NCBI RefSeq assembly: GCF_900167975.1
Contig: NZ_FUZU01000001.1
Coordinates: forward strand, 2,937,331-3,001,330
Direction: 5' to 3'
Source of the DNA: Ohtaekwangia koreensis
GTDB lineage: Bacteria > Bacteroidota > Bacteroidia > Cytophagales > Cyclobacteriaceae
Length of the DNA stretch: 64,000 bases
The position numbers and the translations under genes are program-made. Below, piece after piece: positions 46,254 to 54,354 of the stretch (position 1 is its first letter; every line of letters starts with the position of its first letter). Under the pieces are notes generated by a model. That model worked only from the letters and a program-made list of their open reading frames with translations, had not been told where the DNA came from and made no database searches.

Positions 46254-46646
46254 ATGCAGATATACCTTGAAACAGAGTGCGCTTTAACCACCTATGATGA
46301 AAATAGTTGCTCAATAATTATCACGTGGAAAATACCTCCTTTATCGGTAGAATACAGAGATAACCTGAAGACTTTACTTTCAGCGATGGAGCATTTCAAA
46401 ACCGGCAAGGTGGTTGCCGATACAACGAACTTTGGCACCCTCCATCCCGATGACCAAGAATGGACTTCATCAGAATGGATTAAAGAGGCTATAAAAGTAG
46501 GGTACTCTCATGCCGCAATCATTTTGCCAAACGATGCTTACTCACAAATGGCAATTGACGAAACAATGAGCCCCATAATGAATATTGTTACCACTGCTTA
46601 TTTCAATAACCTGGAAGCTGCTACTAAATGGATAAAGCAGTTTTGA
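46254..46646 (+). CDS. SpoIIAA/STAS-like small protein, family A copy 1
   Basis: The 130-residue protein has alternating strands and helices with the look of SpoIIAA-like (STAS/SEC14) domains. It shows an initial strand pair (YLETECALTTYDENSCSIIITWK), helix (YRDNLKTLLSAMEHFKTGKVV), the strand-end Asp of VVADTTNFG, then HPDDQEW and a terminal AYFNNLEAATKWIKQF helix. That last feature (small residue, then A..W) is shared by the whole SpoIIAA-like group. The phosphorylatable Ser of true anti-sigma antagonists is not obvious. It is the first gene of the array and nearly identical to copy 2. Confidence 0.85.
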   Translation: MQIYLETECALTTYDENSCSIIITWKIPPLSVEYRDNLKTLLSAMEHFKTGKVVADTTNFGTLHPDDQEWTSSEWIKEAIKVGYSHAAIILPNDAYSQMAIDETMSPIMNIVTTAYFNNLEAATKWIKQF

Positions 46647-46766
46647 TAAAGGTAATATGAACGAATCACAAGTAACATCGATGCCCGTTTTTTGCAGCCG
46701 ATTATATCTATAAGGTATATAGAATGAATAAAACAAGTAACCCATTAACAACCAACAACTAAAAGA

Positions 46767-47159
46767 ATGCAGATATACCTTGAAACAGAGTGTGCTTTAT
46801 TCACCTATGATGAAAATAGTTACTCAATAATTATCACGTGGAAAACACCTCCTTTATCGGTAGAATTCAGAGATAACGTCAAGACTTTACTTTCCGTGAT
46901 GGAGCATTTCAAAACCGGTAAGGTGGTTTCCGACATAACGAACTTTGGCATCCTCCATCCCGATGACCAAGAATGGGCTACATCAGAATGGTTTAAAGAG
47001 GCTATAAAAGTAGGGTACTCTCATCAAGCAATCATTTTGCCAAACGATGCTTACTTACAATGGGTGATTGAAGAAACAGGGCGCCCCGTAATGAATACGG
47101 TTACCACTGCTTATTTCAATAACCTGGAAGCTGCTATTAAATGGATAAAGCAGTCTTGA
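46767..47159 (+). CDS. SpoIIAA/STAS-like small protein, family A copy 2
   Basis: Tandem duplicate of the preceding gene, 130 residues, with the same landmarks: EHFKTGKVVSDITNFG, HPDDQEW and AYFNNLEAAIKWIKQ. Most differences fall in the second half (YLQWVIEETGRPVMN against YSQMAIDETMSPIMN), suggesting relaxed or specialised evolution of that surface. It carries its own copy of the leader, so it is probably expressed independently or in step with copy 1. Confidence 0.85.
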   Translation: MQIYLETECALFTYDENSYSIIITWKTPPLSVEFRDNVKTLLSVMEHFKTGKVVSDITNFGILHPDDQEWATSEWFKEAIKVGYSHQAIILPNDAYLQWVIEETGRPVMNTVTTAYFNNLEAAIKWIKQS

Positions 47160-47221
47160 TAATATGAGCGAATCACAAGTAACAATATATAAAGAAGAAT
47201 TAAAAAATAATGGGATTAACA

Positions 47222-47665
47222 ATGAACCAACATCCAACAACAATCAGGCTGCATACGCAAGAAATTGGAACACTCGACTATGATCCTTCTGTGCCATGCA
47301 TTATTGCCACGCATATTGGGTATATACTTGATGAAGAATTTAGAGACTTCCTCAACCTGGGACTGAAATTCTTGATTGAAAAGAAAAAAACACATGGCAA
47401 AATAGCATGGCTTGTAGATGCGTCACAATTGGAAGCCAACCTAAGTGAAGAATGGGCTGTTAGAGATTGGAATCCCAGAGCTCTGGCAGAAGGTATACAG
47501 CATGTCGCATTCGTGTTGCCGTCTGATGTGTTCGGAAAAATTCCAGTTCAGAATTACGTTGATCTGAATGAACAAAATCAATCATCCGCAAAGATGGTAA
47601 CCGCTATATTCGAAGACATTGAGTCCGCAAAGGAGTGGCTTCGTGAATCGTTAAGAAATTTTTGA
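47222..47665 (+). CDS. SpoIIAA/STAS-like small protein, family B copy 1
   Basis: A related but distinct family of about 147 residues. It shows IGTLDYDPSVPCIIATHIG, helix FRDFLNLGLKFLIEKKKTHGKIAWL, VDASQLEANLSEEWAVRDWNPRALAEGIQHVAFVLP and a terminal IFEDIESAKEWLRE. The Ser of VDAS is at the position where STAS proteins carry the phospho-acceptor, a possible functional difference from family A. An ATG 12 bases upstream (47210) is an alternative start. Follows family A copy 2 by 62 bp and precedes the sensor gene. Confidence 0.83.
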   Translation: MNQHPTTIRLHTQEIGTLDYDPSVPCIIATHIGYILDEEFRDFLNLGLKFLIEKKKTHGKIAWLVDASQLEANLSEEWAVRDWNPRALAEGIQHVAFVLPSDVFGKIPVQNYVDLNEQNQSSAKMVTAIFEDIESAKEWLRESLRNF

Positions 47666-47846
47666 ATTACTAATTGTTCAATATATAGCTGTACCTCATT
47701 GAAGTAGCATGTCGATGCCTATTCAGCCACGGCTAAATTCTGTTTGAGGTCGCGTACAATTATATAAATCAAGGAAACTTTCAAGAATATATACTTCATG
47801 AATGAGTGATAAGCCACTCCATGTACATATTACTAATTTATCAAGA

Positions 47847-50048
47847 ATGAAAACCATTTGGCAGCCTTCCAATCATACCATCAAAAATCAAATTATTTTG
47901 AGCTCTGCTTTGCTGGTACTGATTATTGTTTTGAGTAACCTATATAGTTATTACTGCAATAATACGGTAATTGCTCAACAGGATCAGCTTAATGGTCAGC
48001 AACTGCAAATCTTGCTGCAATTAGAAACGATTAGCAAATATGTAGCGTTAGCCGAACTTGAATCCCGTTCCTTTCTCCTAATAGAAAAAGAAGAATTCAA
48101 CAAACTTCGCCATGGAATATGGGAAGATAAGATTACTCCCGCTGCCGCTGTTTTGAAATCAAAAATAGAAGAAGATAAAATTAATATCAACGAAGAAGAG
48201 ATTGCGAAATTATTAAACAACTTGATCGACTACCAACACTTGCAAAAGCAAACGGAAACTAAAATCCGCTCGCTTTTCGCGGCAGCGCAGAAACAAGATT
48301 CAACGGTGAGATATGAATATAGGGGTAAACTTGAATTGGCTTTAGCGCTGAACCAACATCAGCGTCCAGTCTTCGATGCTATTAAAGATGGCTCTGCTAA
48401 ACTTATTCAAGAACAACGAGATTTTATTCGCAGTGAAAGTGTTTCACTTTCACATCGGATGAGGATAGCTCAGTTGATTATCCTGGTTTTAATTGTAGGA
48501 AGCTTAGGGTTAGCTAGTTTATTAGTTTACTCGTTGGTTAAGGTTACTATTAATCCTCTTTTAACAGCAAGTGATTATCTGTCGGAAGTAGCACTGGGTA
48601 AGCAGCCTGCACCATTGCAAGAACCAAAAAATGAGATGGGTATAATAATCTGTTCCATCAATAGGTTAGTAGCTCATCTGAAAGCCTCAGCGAATTTTGC
48701 CAATCAAGTTGGAGCGGGTAAATATGATAATCAACTCACTCCTGCAAGCACGGACGATACTTTGGGAAATGCATTGTTGATCATGCAGGAAAAACTCCGA
48801 CAGACAGAGATCGAAGGCAAGAAAAGGCAATGGGCTGCTGAAGGCATGACCAAGTTTGCCACACTTCTCCGCGAATATACCATTGATAGACAAACCATGG
48901 GGATTGAACTCGTCAGTTTTCTGGTACGATACCTAAAGGCCAACCAAGGTGGTTTATTTATTCTGCGAGGTGATACGAAAAACCAATATTTAGAATTAGA
49001 TGCTTGTTATGCCTATGATCGTAAAAAATTTATTCAACGGAAAATTCATCTGGGCGAAGGTTTGCTTGGCCAAGCCGTACTTGAAGCAGATACTATATAT
49101 ATAACCAATATACCGGAAGACTATATACAAATTACCTCAGGTTTGGGAGAGGCACTTCCCTCAAGCATATTGATTGTTCCGCTAAAGCTGAATGAGCAAG
49201 TATATGGTGTCATTGAAATAGCGTCATTCAATACGTTAGCTCCACACGAAATTGCTTTCATGGAAAAGCAAGCCGAGAGTGTTGCATCTGCAATTGCTTC
49301 ATCGCAACTACATGAGCAAACCGAAAAATTATTGTGGGAGTCTCAGCAAAATAGTGAGAAGCTCCAGGCACAAGAAGAAGAGATGCGACAAAACATGGAA
49401 GAATTACAAACTACGCAAGAAGGCATGGAACGTATGATGAGAGAATCTAAAGCCCAGGAACTTTATATGCGGAACCTGATCAATGCATCAACGGATTCTA
49501 TTCTTACGTTCGATCACGAATATAAAATCATCCACTCCAATCAGGTGGCCAGGACTGGATACGAGGCAATCGGCATTTCAATCGAAAAAGCAGACTCTAA
49601 TCTTTTACAACTCATCCCTGCTACAGAGCGGGATGTGCTTAAGCAAATGTTTGATAAAAGTCTTTCCGGTGAGGCCCTTGAGATGACTTCTCAAAGTCAA
49701 TCGGAAACTCATTTTATAGTTAAATATATTCCGATTAAAAATGAACAAGGTGAAGTAACTGCCGTAGCTCAATTCTCAACCGATGTTACGAAGCTGATCA
49801 AGGCACAGGAAGAAACAAAGAAAATGCTCCAGGCGAGTCAGGTGCAAGCGGAGGAACTCCAGGCTCAGGAGGAAGAATTACGGGCTACCCTGGAGGCTGA
49901 AGCACAGCGGAGCAAAGACCTTGAGCGGATGAAGTCGCAAGCGGAAACTCAAAAACAGATGATGTTAAAAGTCATTGAAAAGCTGAAGGCAAAAGAAAGC
50001 CAGGCACAAGCAGAGGAACTCCGCACGCAGGAAGAAAAATTGCGCTAA
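47847..50048 (+). CDS. Membrane sensor with HAMP, GAF, PAS and coiled coils but no output domain
   Basis: A 733-residue protein (an ATG at 47802 is also possible). Order: membrane helix (QIILSSALLVLIIVLSNLY), periplasmic CHASE3-like helical sensor, second helix (AQLIILVLIVGSLGLASLLV), HAMP, coiled coil, and GAF (GGLFILRGDTKNQYLELDAC, IHLGEGLLGQAVLEADTIYI, ILIVPLKLNEQVYGVIEIAS). A long Gln/Glu coiled coil follows, then PAS (MRNLINASTDSILTFDHEYKI) and a terminal coiled coil with heptads around QAEELQAQEEELRATLE. No histidine kinase, phosphatase, cyclase or methyl-accepting hairpin is visible, and translation ends inside the coiled coil (QAEELRTQEEKLR). It either signals through coiled-coil partners such as the flanking STAS-like proteins or is a truncated kinase. 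Flanked on both sides by STAS-like genes. Confidence 0.88.
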   Translation: MKTIWQPSNHTIKNQIILSSALLVLIIVLSNLYSYYCNNTVIAQQDQLNGQQLQILLQLETISKYVALAELESRSFLLIEKEEFNKLRHGIWEDKITPAAAVLKSKIEEDKININEEEIAKLLNNLIDYQHLQKQTETKIRSLFAAAQKQDSTVRYEYRGKLELALALNQHQRPVFDAIKDGSAKLIQEQRDFIRSESVSLSHRMRIAQLIILVLIVGSLGLASLLVYSLVKVTINPLLTASDYLSEVALGKQPAPLQEPKNEMGIIICSINRLVAHLKASANFANQVGAGKYDNQLTPASTDDTLGNALLIMQEKLRQTEIEGKKRQWAAEGMTKFATLLREYTIDRQTMGIELVSFLVRYLKANQGGLFILRGDTKNQYLELDACYAYDRKKFIQRKIHLGEGLLGQAVLEADTIYITNIPEDYIQITSGLGEALPSSILIVPLKLNEQVYGVIEIASFNTLAPHEIAFMEKQAESVASAIASSQLHEQTEKLLWESQQNSEKLQAQEEEMRQNMEELQTTQEGMERMMRESKAQELYMRNLINASTDSILTFDHEYKIIHSNQVARTGYEAIGISIEKADSNLLQLIPATERDVLKQMFDKSLSGEALEMTSQSQSETHFIVKYIPIKNEQGEVTAVAQFSTDVTKLIKAQEETKKMLQASQVQAEELQAQEEELRATLEAEAQRSKDLERMKSQAETQKQMMLKVIEKLKAKESQAQAEELRTQEEKLR

Positions 50049-50177
50049 AGCAGGCCAGTCACATATAGCACTCATCATTGCAGCTGATATTTTCATTCAG
50101 ATGGCAGCGCTTGAACTGAAAGAGAAGGTGATAGCCAACCTTACTAAAACAATCCGTGATAACTAGATTTTAATTAC

Positions 50178-50330
50178 ATGGAAACTTCTTTTGAAAAAGA
50201 TTACATCAAGATCAAATACAGCAAAGCCGAGCACATCCTGATTTTGATGTGGTTCGCTCGACCCACTTCTGTGGAGTTCAGGGAAGGAGTGGTTCCGAAA
50301 AGTAGAACAGGTTCAAATCACAGTATATAG
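50178..50330 (+). pseudogene. Truncated family A STAS-like gene
   Basis: The 50-codon frame reads TSFEKDYIKIKYSKAEHILI and then PTSVEFREG. It matches the N-terminal third of the family A proteins (compare YFERDYYTISYDEVNHILI in copy 3) before diverging into VVPKSRTGSNHSI and a stop. The rest of the domain is absent. It lies between the sensor and intact copy 3. The 129 bp before it contain no supported gene. Confidence 0.75.
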
Positions 50331-50380
50331 ACAAACCAAATAACATTCAATAATCAGGAATCAATTATAAACTAACAATA

Positions 50381-50770
50381 ATGCAAACTTATTTTGAAAG
50401 AGATTACTACACTATCAGCTACGATGAAGTCAATCATATACTGATAGCAAAATTTATAAGCCCATCTACGTCTGTAGAATACAGAGAAGCGTTAGGAGCT
50501 GTTATTCCGGCAATACAGCATTTTAAAACGGGGAAGGTAATATGGGATGTTCGCTATTTAGGTGTTATCAGTCCAGTTGACCAGGAATGGACTATTTCAA
50601 ATTTTCATAATCCTGCACTTAAGTTTGGCTATTCGAAGGCTGCTCTTATAATGCCTTCTGACGTTTTTACTGAAATGTCAATAGACGGTATTGTCAGTGA
50701 GGTAGGTGACTTTCAGAATAAATATTTTGACAACACGGAAGCAGCTATTGATTGGCTAAAACAGTTCTGA
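50381..50770 (+). CDS. SpoIIAA/STAS-like small protein, family A copy 3
   Basis: An intact 129-residue member, more divergent than copies 1 and 2. It keeps QHFKTGKVIWDVRYLG, VDQEW, SKAALIMPSDVF and the terminal YFDNTEAAIDWLKQF. The strand-end Asp (WDVR) is conserved with copy 4 (GDVR) and differs from DTT/DIT in copies 1 and 2. This defines two subgroups, one on each side of the sensor gene. It is followed 16 bp later by the broken copy 4. Confidence 0.84.
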   Translation: MQTYFERDYYTISYDEVNHILIAKFISPSTSVEYREALGAVIPAIQHFKTGKVIWDVRYLGVISPVDQEWTISNFHNPALKFGYSKAALIMPSDVFTEMSIDGIVSEVGDFQNKYFDNTEAAIDWLKQF

Positions 50771-50786
50771 ATCATCTAAACCTTTA

Positions 50787-51178
50787 ATGTTTATACAAAA
50801 TTATTTTGAAAAAGATTCTTTCATCATACGCTATGATGAAGGCAACCATATACTGATACATGAATGGAAAGTCTTTCCCACATCTCAGGAGTTCAAAGAA
50901 GGCACAAATATTCTCATCGCTGCTTTTGAACATTTCAAAACAGGTAAACTGGTGGGTGATGTCCGTCAGTTGGGTGCAGTACACCCCGATGATCAGCAGT
51001 GGATTTTAACAGACTGGATTTCGAGAGCTCGTAAAGCAGGCTTCTCCCATTCAGCAACGATCATCAGGATATTTTTACTCAAATGTCTCTTGAAGGAATG
51101 TCTGGGCATATGGAAGATCTGTCGAGTAAACATTTCGACAACATGGAAAACGCTGTTGACTGGATAAAACAGTTTTAA
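50787..51178 (+). pseudogene. SpoIIAA/STAS-like family A copy 4, frameshifted
   Basis: The N-terminal two thirds are normal (YFEKDSFIIRYDEGNHILI, EHFKTGKLVGDVRQLG, HPDDQQW, AGFSHSATII). At about 51062 the frame shifts: the annotated frame continues as RIFLLKCLLKE. The alternative frame reads DIFTQMSLEGMSGHMEDLSS and ends HFDNMENAVDWIKQF with a stop at 51176-51178, the expected family ending. The gap relative to copy 3 suggests loss of about 7 bases. The gene is probably inactive, or makes a truncated protein. Confidence 0.82.
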
Positions 51179-51320
51179 CCTTATCAATTCTTATCGTTCA
51201 ATTAAATAATCTTAAATGATGGCGAACGGATGTGAGAGGAATGTCAATTAATCTTGGTGTGACGGCCTGGTTATAAAATAGTTTAAAATAAAAACCAATT
51301 ATCAAATAATAAATACAATT

Positions 51321-51755
51321 ATGATTACAAGAATTTTTGAAAAAGAATATGCAACGCTTGATTACGACCCAAGTGTTCCCTGTGTTATCGCGACCACTCT
51401 GAAATTCATGATGCTGGAAGAATTCAAATTACATCTCGATTTCGGGCTTGAGTTTATGAAGGAAAAAATTAAGGAAACAGGAAAAATGATGTGGCTTCCT
51501 GACACCACATTAACGGGAGCTTTTGATGATGAAGGTATTAAATGGGTCATTAAAGATTGGACACCCCGCGCCATTGCTGCTGGCATAAAGCATGTAGGCT
51601 TTGTGATATCTGAAAGCGAGTGGACTAACATGGCAACAGAGGAGTATAGTGAAAGTGTCAAGGACAATGGAGAAAAAGAAGGGATGACGACAGCTTTTTT
51701 CAAAGACGTAGAATCAGCAAAAAACTGGTTCAGAGATATGAGTATAAATCAATAA
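51321..51755 (+). CDS. SpoIIAA/STAS-like small protein, family B copy 2
   Basis: The 144-residue paralogue of the gene at 47222. Shared blocks: ATLDYDPSVPCVIATTL, GLEFMKEKIKETGKMMWLPD, VIKDWTPRAIAAGIKHVGFVI and a terminal AFFKDVESAKNWFRDM. The VDAS of copy 1 is PDTT here, so the possible phospho-acceptor is Thr or absent. It closes the array, so each side of the sensor has family A genes followed by one family B gene, suggesting block duplication. Confidence 0.84.
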   Translation: MITRIFEKEYATLDYDPSVPCVIATTLKFMMLEEFKLHLDFGLEFMKEKIKETGKMMWLPDTTLTGAFDDEGIKWVIKDWTPRAIAAGIKHVGFVISESEWTNMATEEYSESVKDNGEKEGMTTAFFKDVESAKNWFRDMSINQ

Positions 51756-51773
51756 CAGTTTTCATGCAATAAG

Positions 51774-52054
51774 GTGAAGGTTAAGTTCATCCACCTGAGT
51801 GATGCTGCACCGTCCAATATCTATATCAAAGATTCCAATGGAGAAACGATTGTTAGTAATCTTACCATCAACATAGAAAGTGGTTATTCAACGTTTGACC
51901 CCGGAGCGCTCTCACTGCAACTCTATATACCGTATCGCGAAACAGCATTGGTATTTTTGAAGTGCCTGACCTGGTAACCGGTAGTATATATACTATATAT
52001 ACTACCGGGGCAACGGACGTAGCCGTAAGTGTTCAGAAGGTTCTTCACAACTAA
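51774..52054 (+). pseudogene. DUF4397-like secreted protein remnant (5' truncated, frameshifted)
   Basis: The frame from 51774 encodes KVKFIHLSDAAPSNIYIKDS and NLTINIESGYSTFDPGALSL, the DUF4397 pattern, with no signal peptide. Near 51945 the frame is lost, and the neighbouring frame continues VPDLVTGSIYTIYTTGATD to a stop at 52052. Both the missing 5' end and the shift show that it is a remnant. It is followed by a clear terminator. A perfect 31-bp palindrome lies inside the second part. Confidence 0.72.
51978..52008. repeat. Perfect 31-bp palindrome
   Basis: CCGGTAGTATATATA and its exact reverse complement flank one C. It can extrude as a 15-bp hairpin or cruciform and lies inside the DUF4397-like remnant. 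It is not followed by a T-run, so it is not the terminator; that is at 52081. Confidence 0.85.
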
Positions 52055-52080
52055 AACAAATTCGCTATACACGTGAAAAA

Positions 52081-52115
52081 GAAAGGCGCTTGATGACATG
52101 CCTTTCGCTTTTTTA
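52081..52115 (+). terminator. Rho-independent terminator
   Basis: GAAAGGC (52081-52087) pairs with GCCTTTC (52100-52106) and is followed by GCTTTTTT. Flanking A and T tracts extend the stem. It ends the array/DUF4397 remnant region. No gene is supported from here to 52653; an ORF at 52488-52673 lacks coding features. Confidence 0.75.
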
Positions 52116-52653
52116 CATGACATAATCTTACGAAGTTTTGCCCACGTTAAGCTATATCTCACACGAGGCGGATAAAGTAGCCGAATTGCCGGAGAGGCGT
52201 TTGATAACCCACCGCTTGCCAAACCATACTTTAACATACACTTAATATTGAAATAAGGATGGATACATAATTATGCTGTAAACTTGAGATGTTCTTTCTG
52301 GACGAAATTGTGGTAGTAAAGTCATTTTTGCTAAAAGCGTTATGTTCCATAAAAAGCTATCTCAAAGAAGTATATCCGATTTGGTACTCGCGCTAAAGAT
52401 ATAGAGCGAGCCTGCCTTTGCGAGCTGTTCGATCGAAACAGTCCATTTTTATAAAAAGTCACATAGTATATATGAATTTATTTTCGCTTGGATGAAGGCT
52501 TGAAAACGCGCTTTTCCGAAGGAGAAATTCAAAATATTTTTGAAAGTATTTATATGCGTTTTTGCAACAACTTACCACTGCAATCGTTAGCTAGTTTGAT
52601 CAATTTTTTCAGGCACTTGCATGGAAAACTAACTTTACATAAGTTGCGCCTTG

Positions 52654-53085
52654 ATGAAGAATTTCGTGAATAGATTTTTTCTGCCGCTCTGCATTTTTCT
52701 GCTGAGCGGATATATCCAACGGGAGGCCTATGCTTCCGCTGGATATGATCACGCTGCTTCTGAAGTGTCTTCTGAAAAGCCGGATCATGTTAATTTCGTT
52801 ACGCAGCAAAACCGACTTGCACTATTTCCGAGATCTGCTTCATCGCATGGTAAAAAGCAGTACTTTAAGATCGATGTAACCGAGGTACGCGAAGAAGAGG
52901 AAGATGAACACGAACAAGCTTCCATCAAAAAGTATTTTGCGAGCAGTCATTACTTTCTATCTGCTTTATTCACACAGGCGCCTTCACATTTTTCCAGTAC
53001 TAATAAAGGTGTATCACCTTTTTATCGGCGTCATTCTTATACCGCATCCAACAGGTATCTCATGTTCCTGGTCATCAGGATATGA
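52654..53085 (+). CDS. Small exported protein of unknown function
   Basis: A 143-residue product with a signal peptide (FFLPLCIFLLSGYIQREAYA), an acidic middle (REEEEDEHEQ) and a C-terminal RRHSYTASNRYLMFLVIRI. Small proteins with this kind of ending are often found beside efflux systems in Cytophagales, but I do not know a function. The ATG at 52654 is used rather than the one three bases earlier. It lies 163 bp before the RND operon, same strand, and may share its regulation. Confidence 0.6.
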   Translation: MKNFVNRFFLPLCIFLLSGYIQREAYASAGYDHAASEVSSEKPDHVNFVTQQNRLALFPRSASSHGKKQYFKIDVTEVREEEEDEHEQASIKKYFASSHYFLSALFTQAPSHFSSTNKGVSPFYRRHSYTASNRYLMFLVIRI

Positions 53086-53248
53086 TTTGAAAACACTGTA
53101 GGGAATTACACCTACATCTCCATTTACAATTTTATTCTTCTACGCCTCCATGATCAATACGAGAATGGATCGCACAGGATGTGTTATACCACTTCACATT
53201 CCATAGAAGTCTCTTAGGAAAATTATCGTTTAACAATTTATTATTAGC

Positions 53249-54331
53249 ATGAAGCAGATTCTAGTGCTCTTAAGCTTATGTGCCTTGTTGTGCCATACAA
53301 GCTGCGAGTCAAAAAAAGAAGAGAAGGTGGAAGAAACTAAATACTTAGTTACAAGCCCTTTAAAGAGAGACACGTTAGTCACGCGTGAGTATGTATGTCA
53401 GATCCACGCTATAAGTCACATTGAACTTAGGGCACTTGAAAGAGGCTACCTGGAAAAAATCTTTGTAGATGAAGGCCAGTCTTTGAAGAAGGGACAACTC
53501 ATGTTCCAGATCATGCCGCTGCTATATAAAGCAGAAACACAGAAGGCACAGGCTGAAGCGAATTTCGCAGAGATAGAATATAAAAATACAAAGTCGCTTG
53601 CCGATAGCAATGTGGTGTCGAAAAATGAATTAGCGTTAGCGAAAGCGAAATTGGACAAAGCAAAAGCTGAGTTAGCATTAGCACAGGTTCATTTGGGCTT
53701 TACAGAAATTCGCGCTCCGTTCAATGGTATCATGGATCACTTCCAGGTAAGGCTTGGTAGTCTTGTGGATGAAGGCGATCTGCTTACAACATTATCAGAC
53801 AACAGCAAGATGTGGGTATATTTCAACGTACCTGAAGCTGAATATCTCGAGTATAAAGCAAAAGAAAAAAAGGATAACATGTTGAAGGTTAACCTGCTCA
53901 TGGCCAATCATGAATTGTTCAAATATAGCGGTGTGGTAGAGACTATCGAAGCCGACTTTAATAACGAAACCGGGAACATTGCTTTCAGAGCGACTTTTCC
54001 GAATCCTGACGGGCTGTTGAGACATGGTGAAACCGGGAATATACAAATGACTGTACCGCTCAAAGACGCACTCATCATTCCACAGAAAGCAACCTTTGAA
54101 ATCCTCGAGAAGAAATATGCATTTGTAGTAGATAAAGATAACGTGGTACGCTCCAGGGAAATTAGCATTGCTGCAGAACTGCCGGATATATATATCGTCA
54201 ATGAGGGCATATCGGCAGGGGATAAGATTCTCCTGGAAGGCATTCGGAAAGTGAAAGATGGTGATAAGATAGCGTTTGACTATCAGGACCCAAAGACGGT
54301 GATTCCGCACCTGAAAGTATATACCGAATAA
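53249..54331 (+). CDS. RND efflux periplasmic adaptor lipoprotein (AcrA/MexA type)
   Basis: A 360-residue membrane-fusion protein that links the inner-membrane pump to the outer-membrane channel. The lipobox is LLCHTSCES. Domains follow in order: beta-barrel/lipoyl half (IHAISHIELRALERGYLEKIFVDEGQ), alpha-hairpin coiled coil (KAETQKAQAEANFAEIEYKN...KNELALAKAKLDKAKAELALAQ), second lipoyl half (IRAPFNGIMDHFQVRLGSLVDEGD) and beta-barrel plus membrane-proximal domains. The pump gene starts 23 bp later. Confidence 0.96.
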   Translation: MKQILVLLSLCALLCHTSCESKKEEKVEETKYLVTSPLKRDTLVTREYVCQIHAISHIELRALERGYLEKIFVDEGQSLKKGQLMFQIMPLLYKAETQKAQAEANFAEIEYKNTKSLADSNVVSKNELALAKAKLDKAKAELALAQVHLGFTEIRAPFNGIMDHFQVRLGSLVDEGDLLTTLSDNSKMWVYFNVPEAEYLEYKAKEKKDNMLKVNLLMANHELFKYSGVVETIEADFNNETGNIAFRATFPNPDGLLRHGETGNIQMTVPLKDALIIPQKATFEILEKKYAFVVDKDNVVRSREISIAAELPDIYIVNEGISAGDKILLEGIRKVKDGDKIAFDYQDPKTVIPHLKVYTE

Positions 54332-54354
54332 CGTAACCATTCAAAATACAGAAA

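Larger units (their letters stand above)
46161..47184 (+). repeat. Tandem direct duplication of leader plus STAS-like gene (two ~510-bp units)
   Basis: Unit 1 (46161-46676) and unit 2 (46677 to about 47184) share a leader beginning ATCGATGCCCGTTTTTTGCAG, the whole 130-codon gene, and a short trailer containing GAATCACAAGTAACA. The units abut directly. The encoded proteins differ at about 23 of 130 positions by my count. It is a fairly recent tandem duplication that copied promoter, gene and trailer together. Confidence 0.85.

Noticed and set aside
46254-51755. STAS-like array as a toxin-antitoxin or phage-defence island
   Set aside because: No nuclease, helicase, toxin fold or mobile-element gene is present; the sensor domains indicate signalling.
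52488-52673. 61-codon frame before the small exported protein
   Set aside because: No signal peptide or domain, and it overlaps the better-supported start at 52654.
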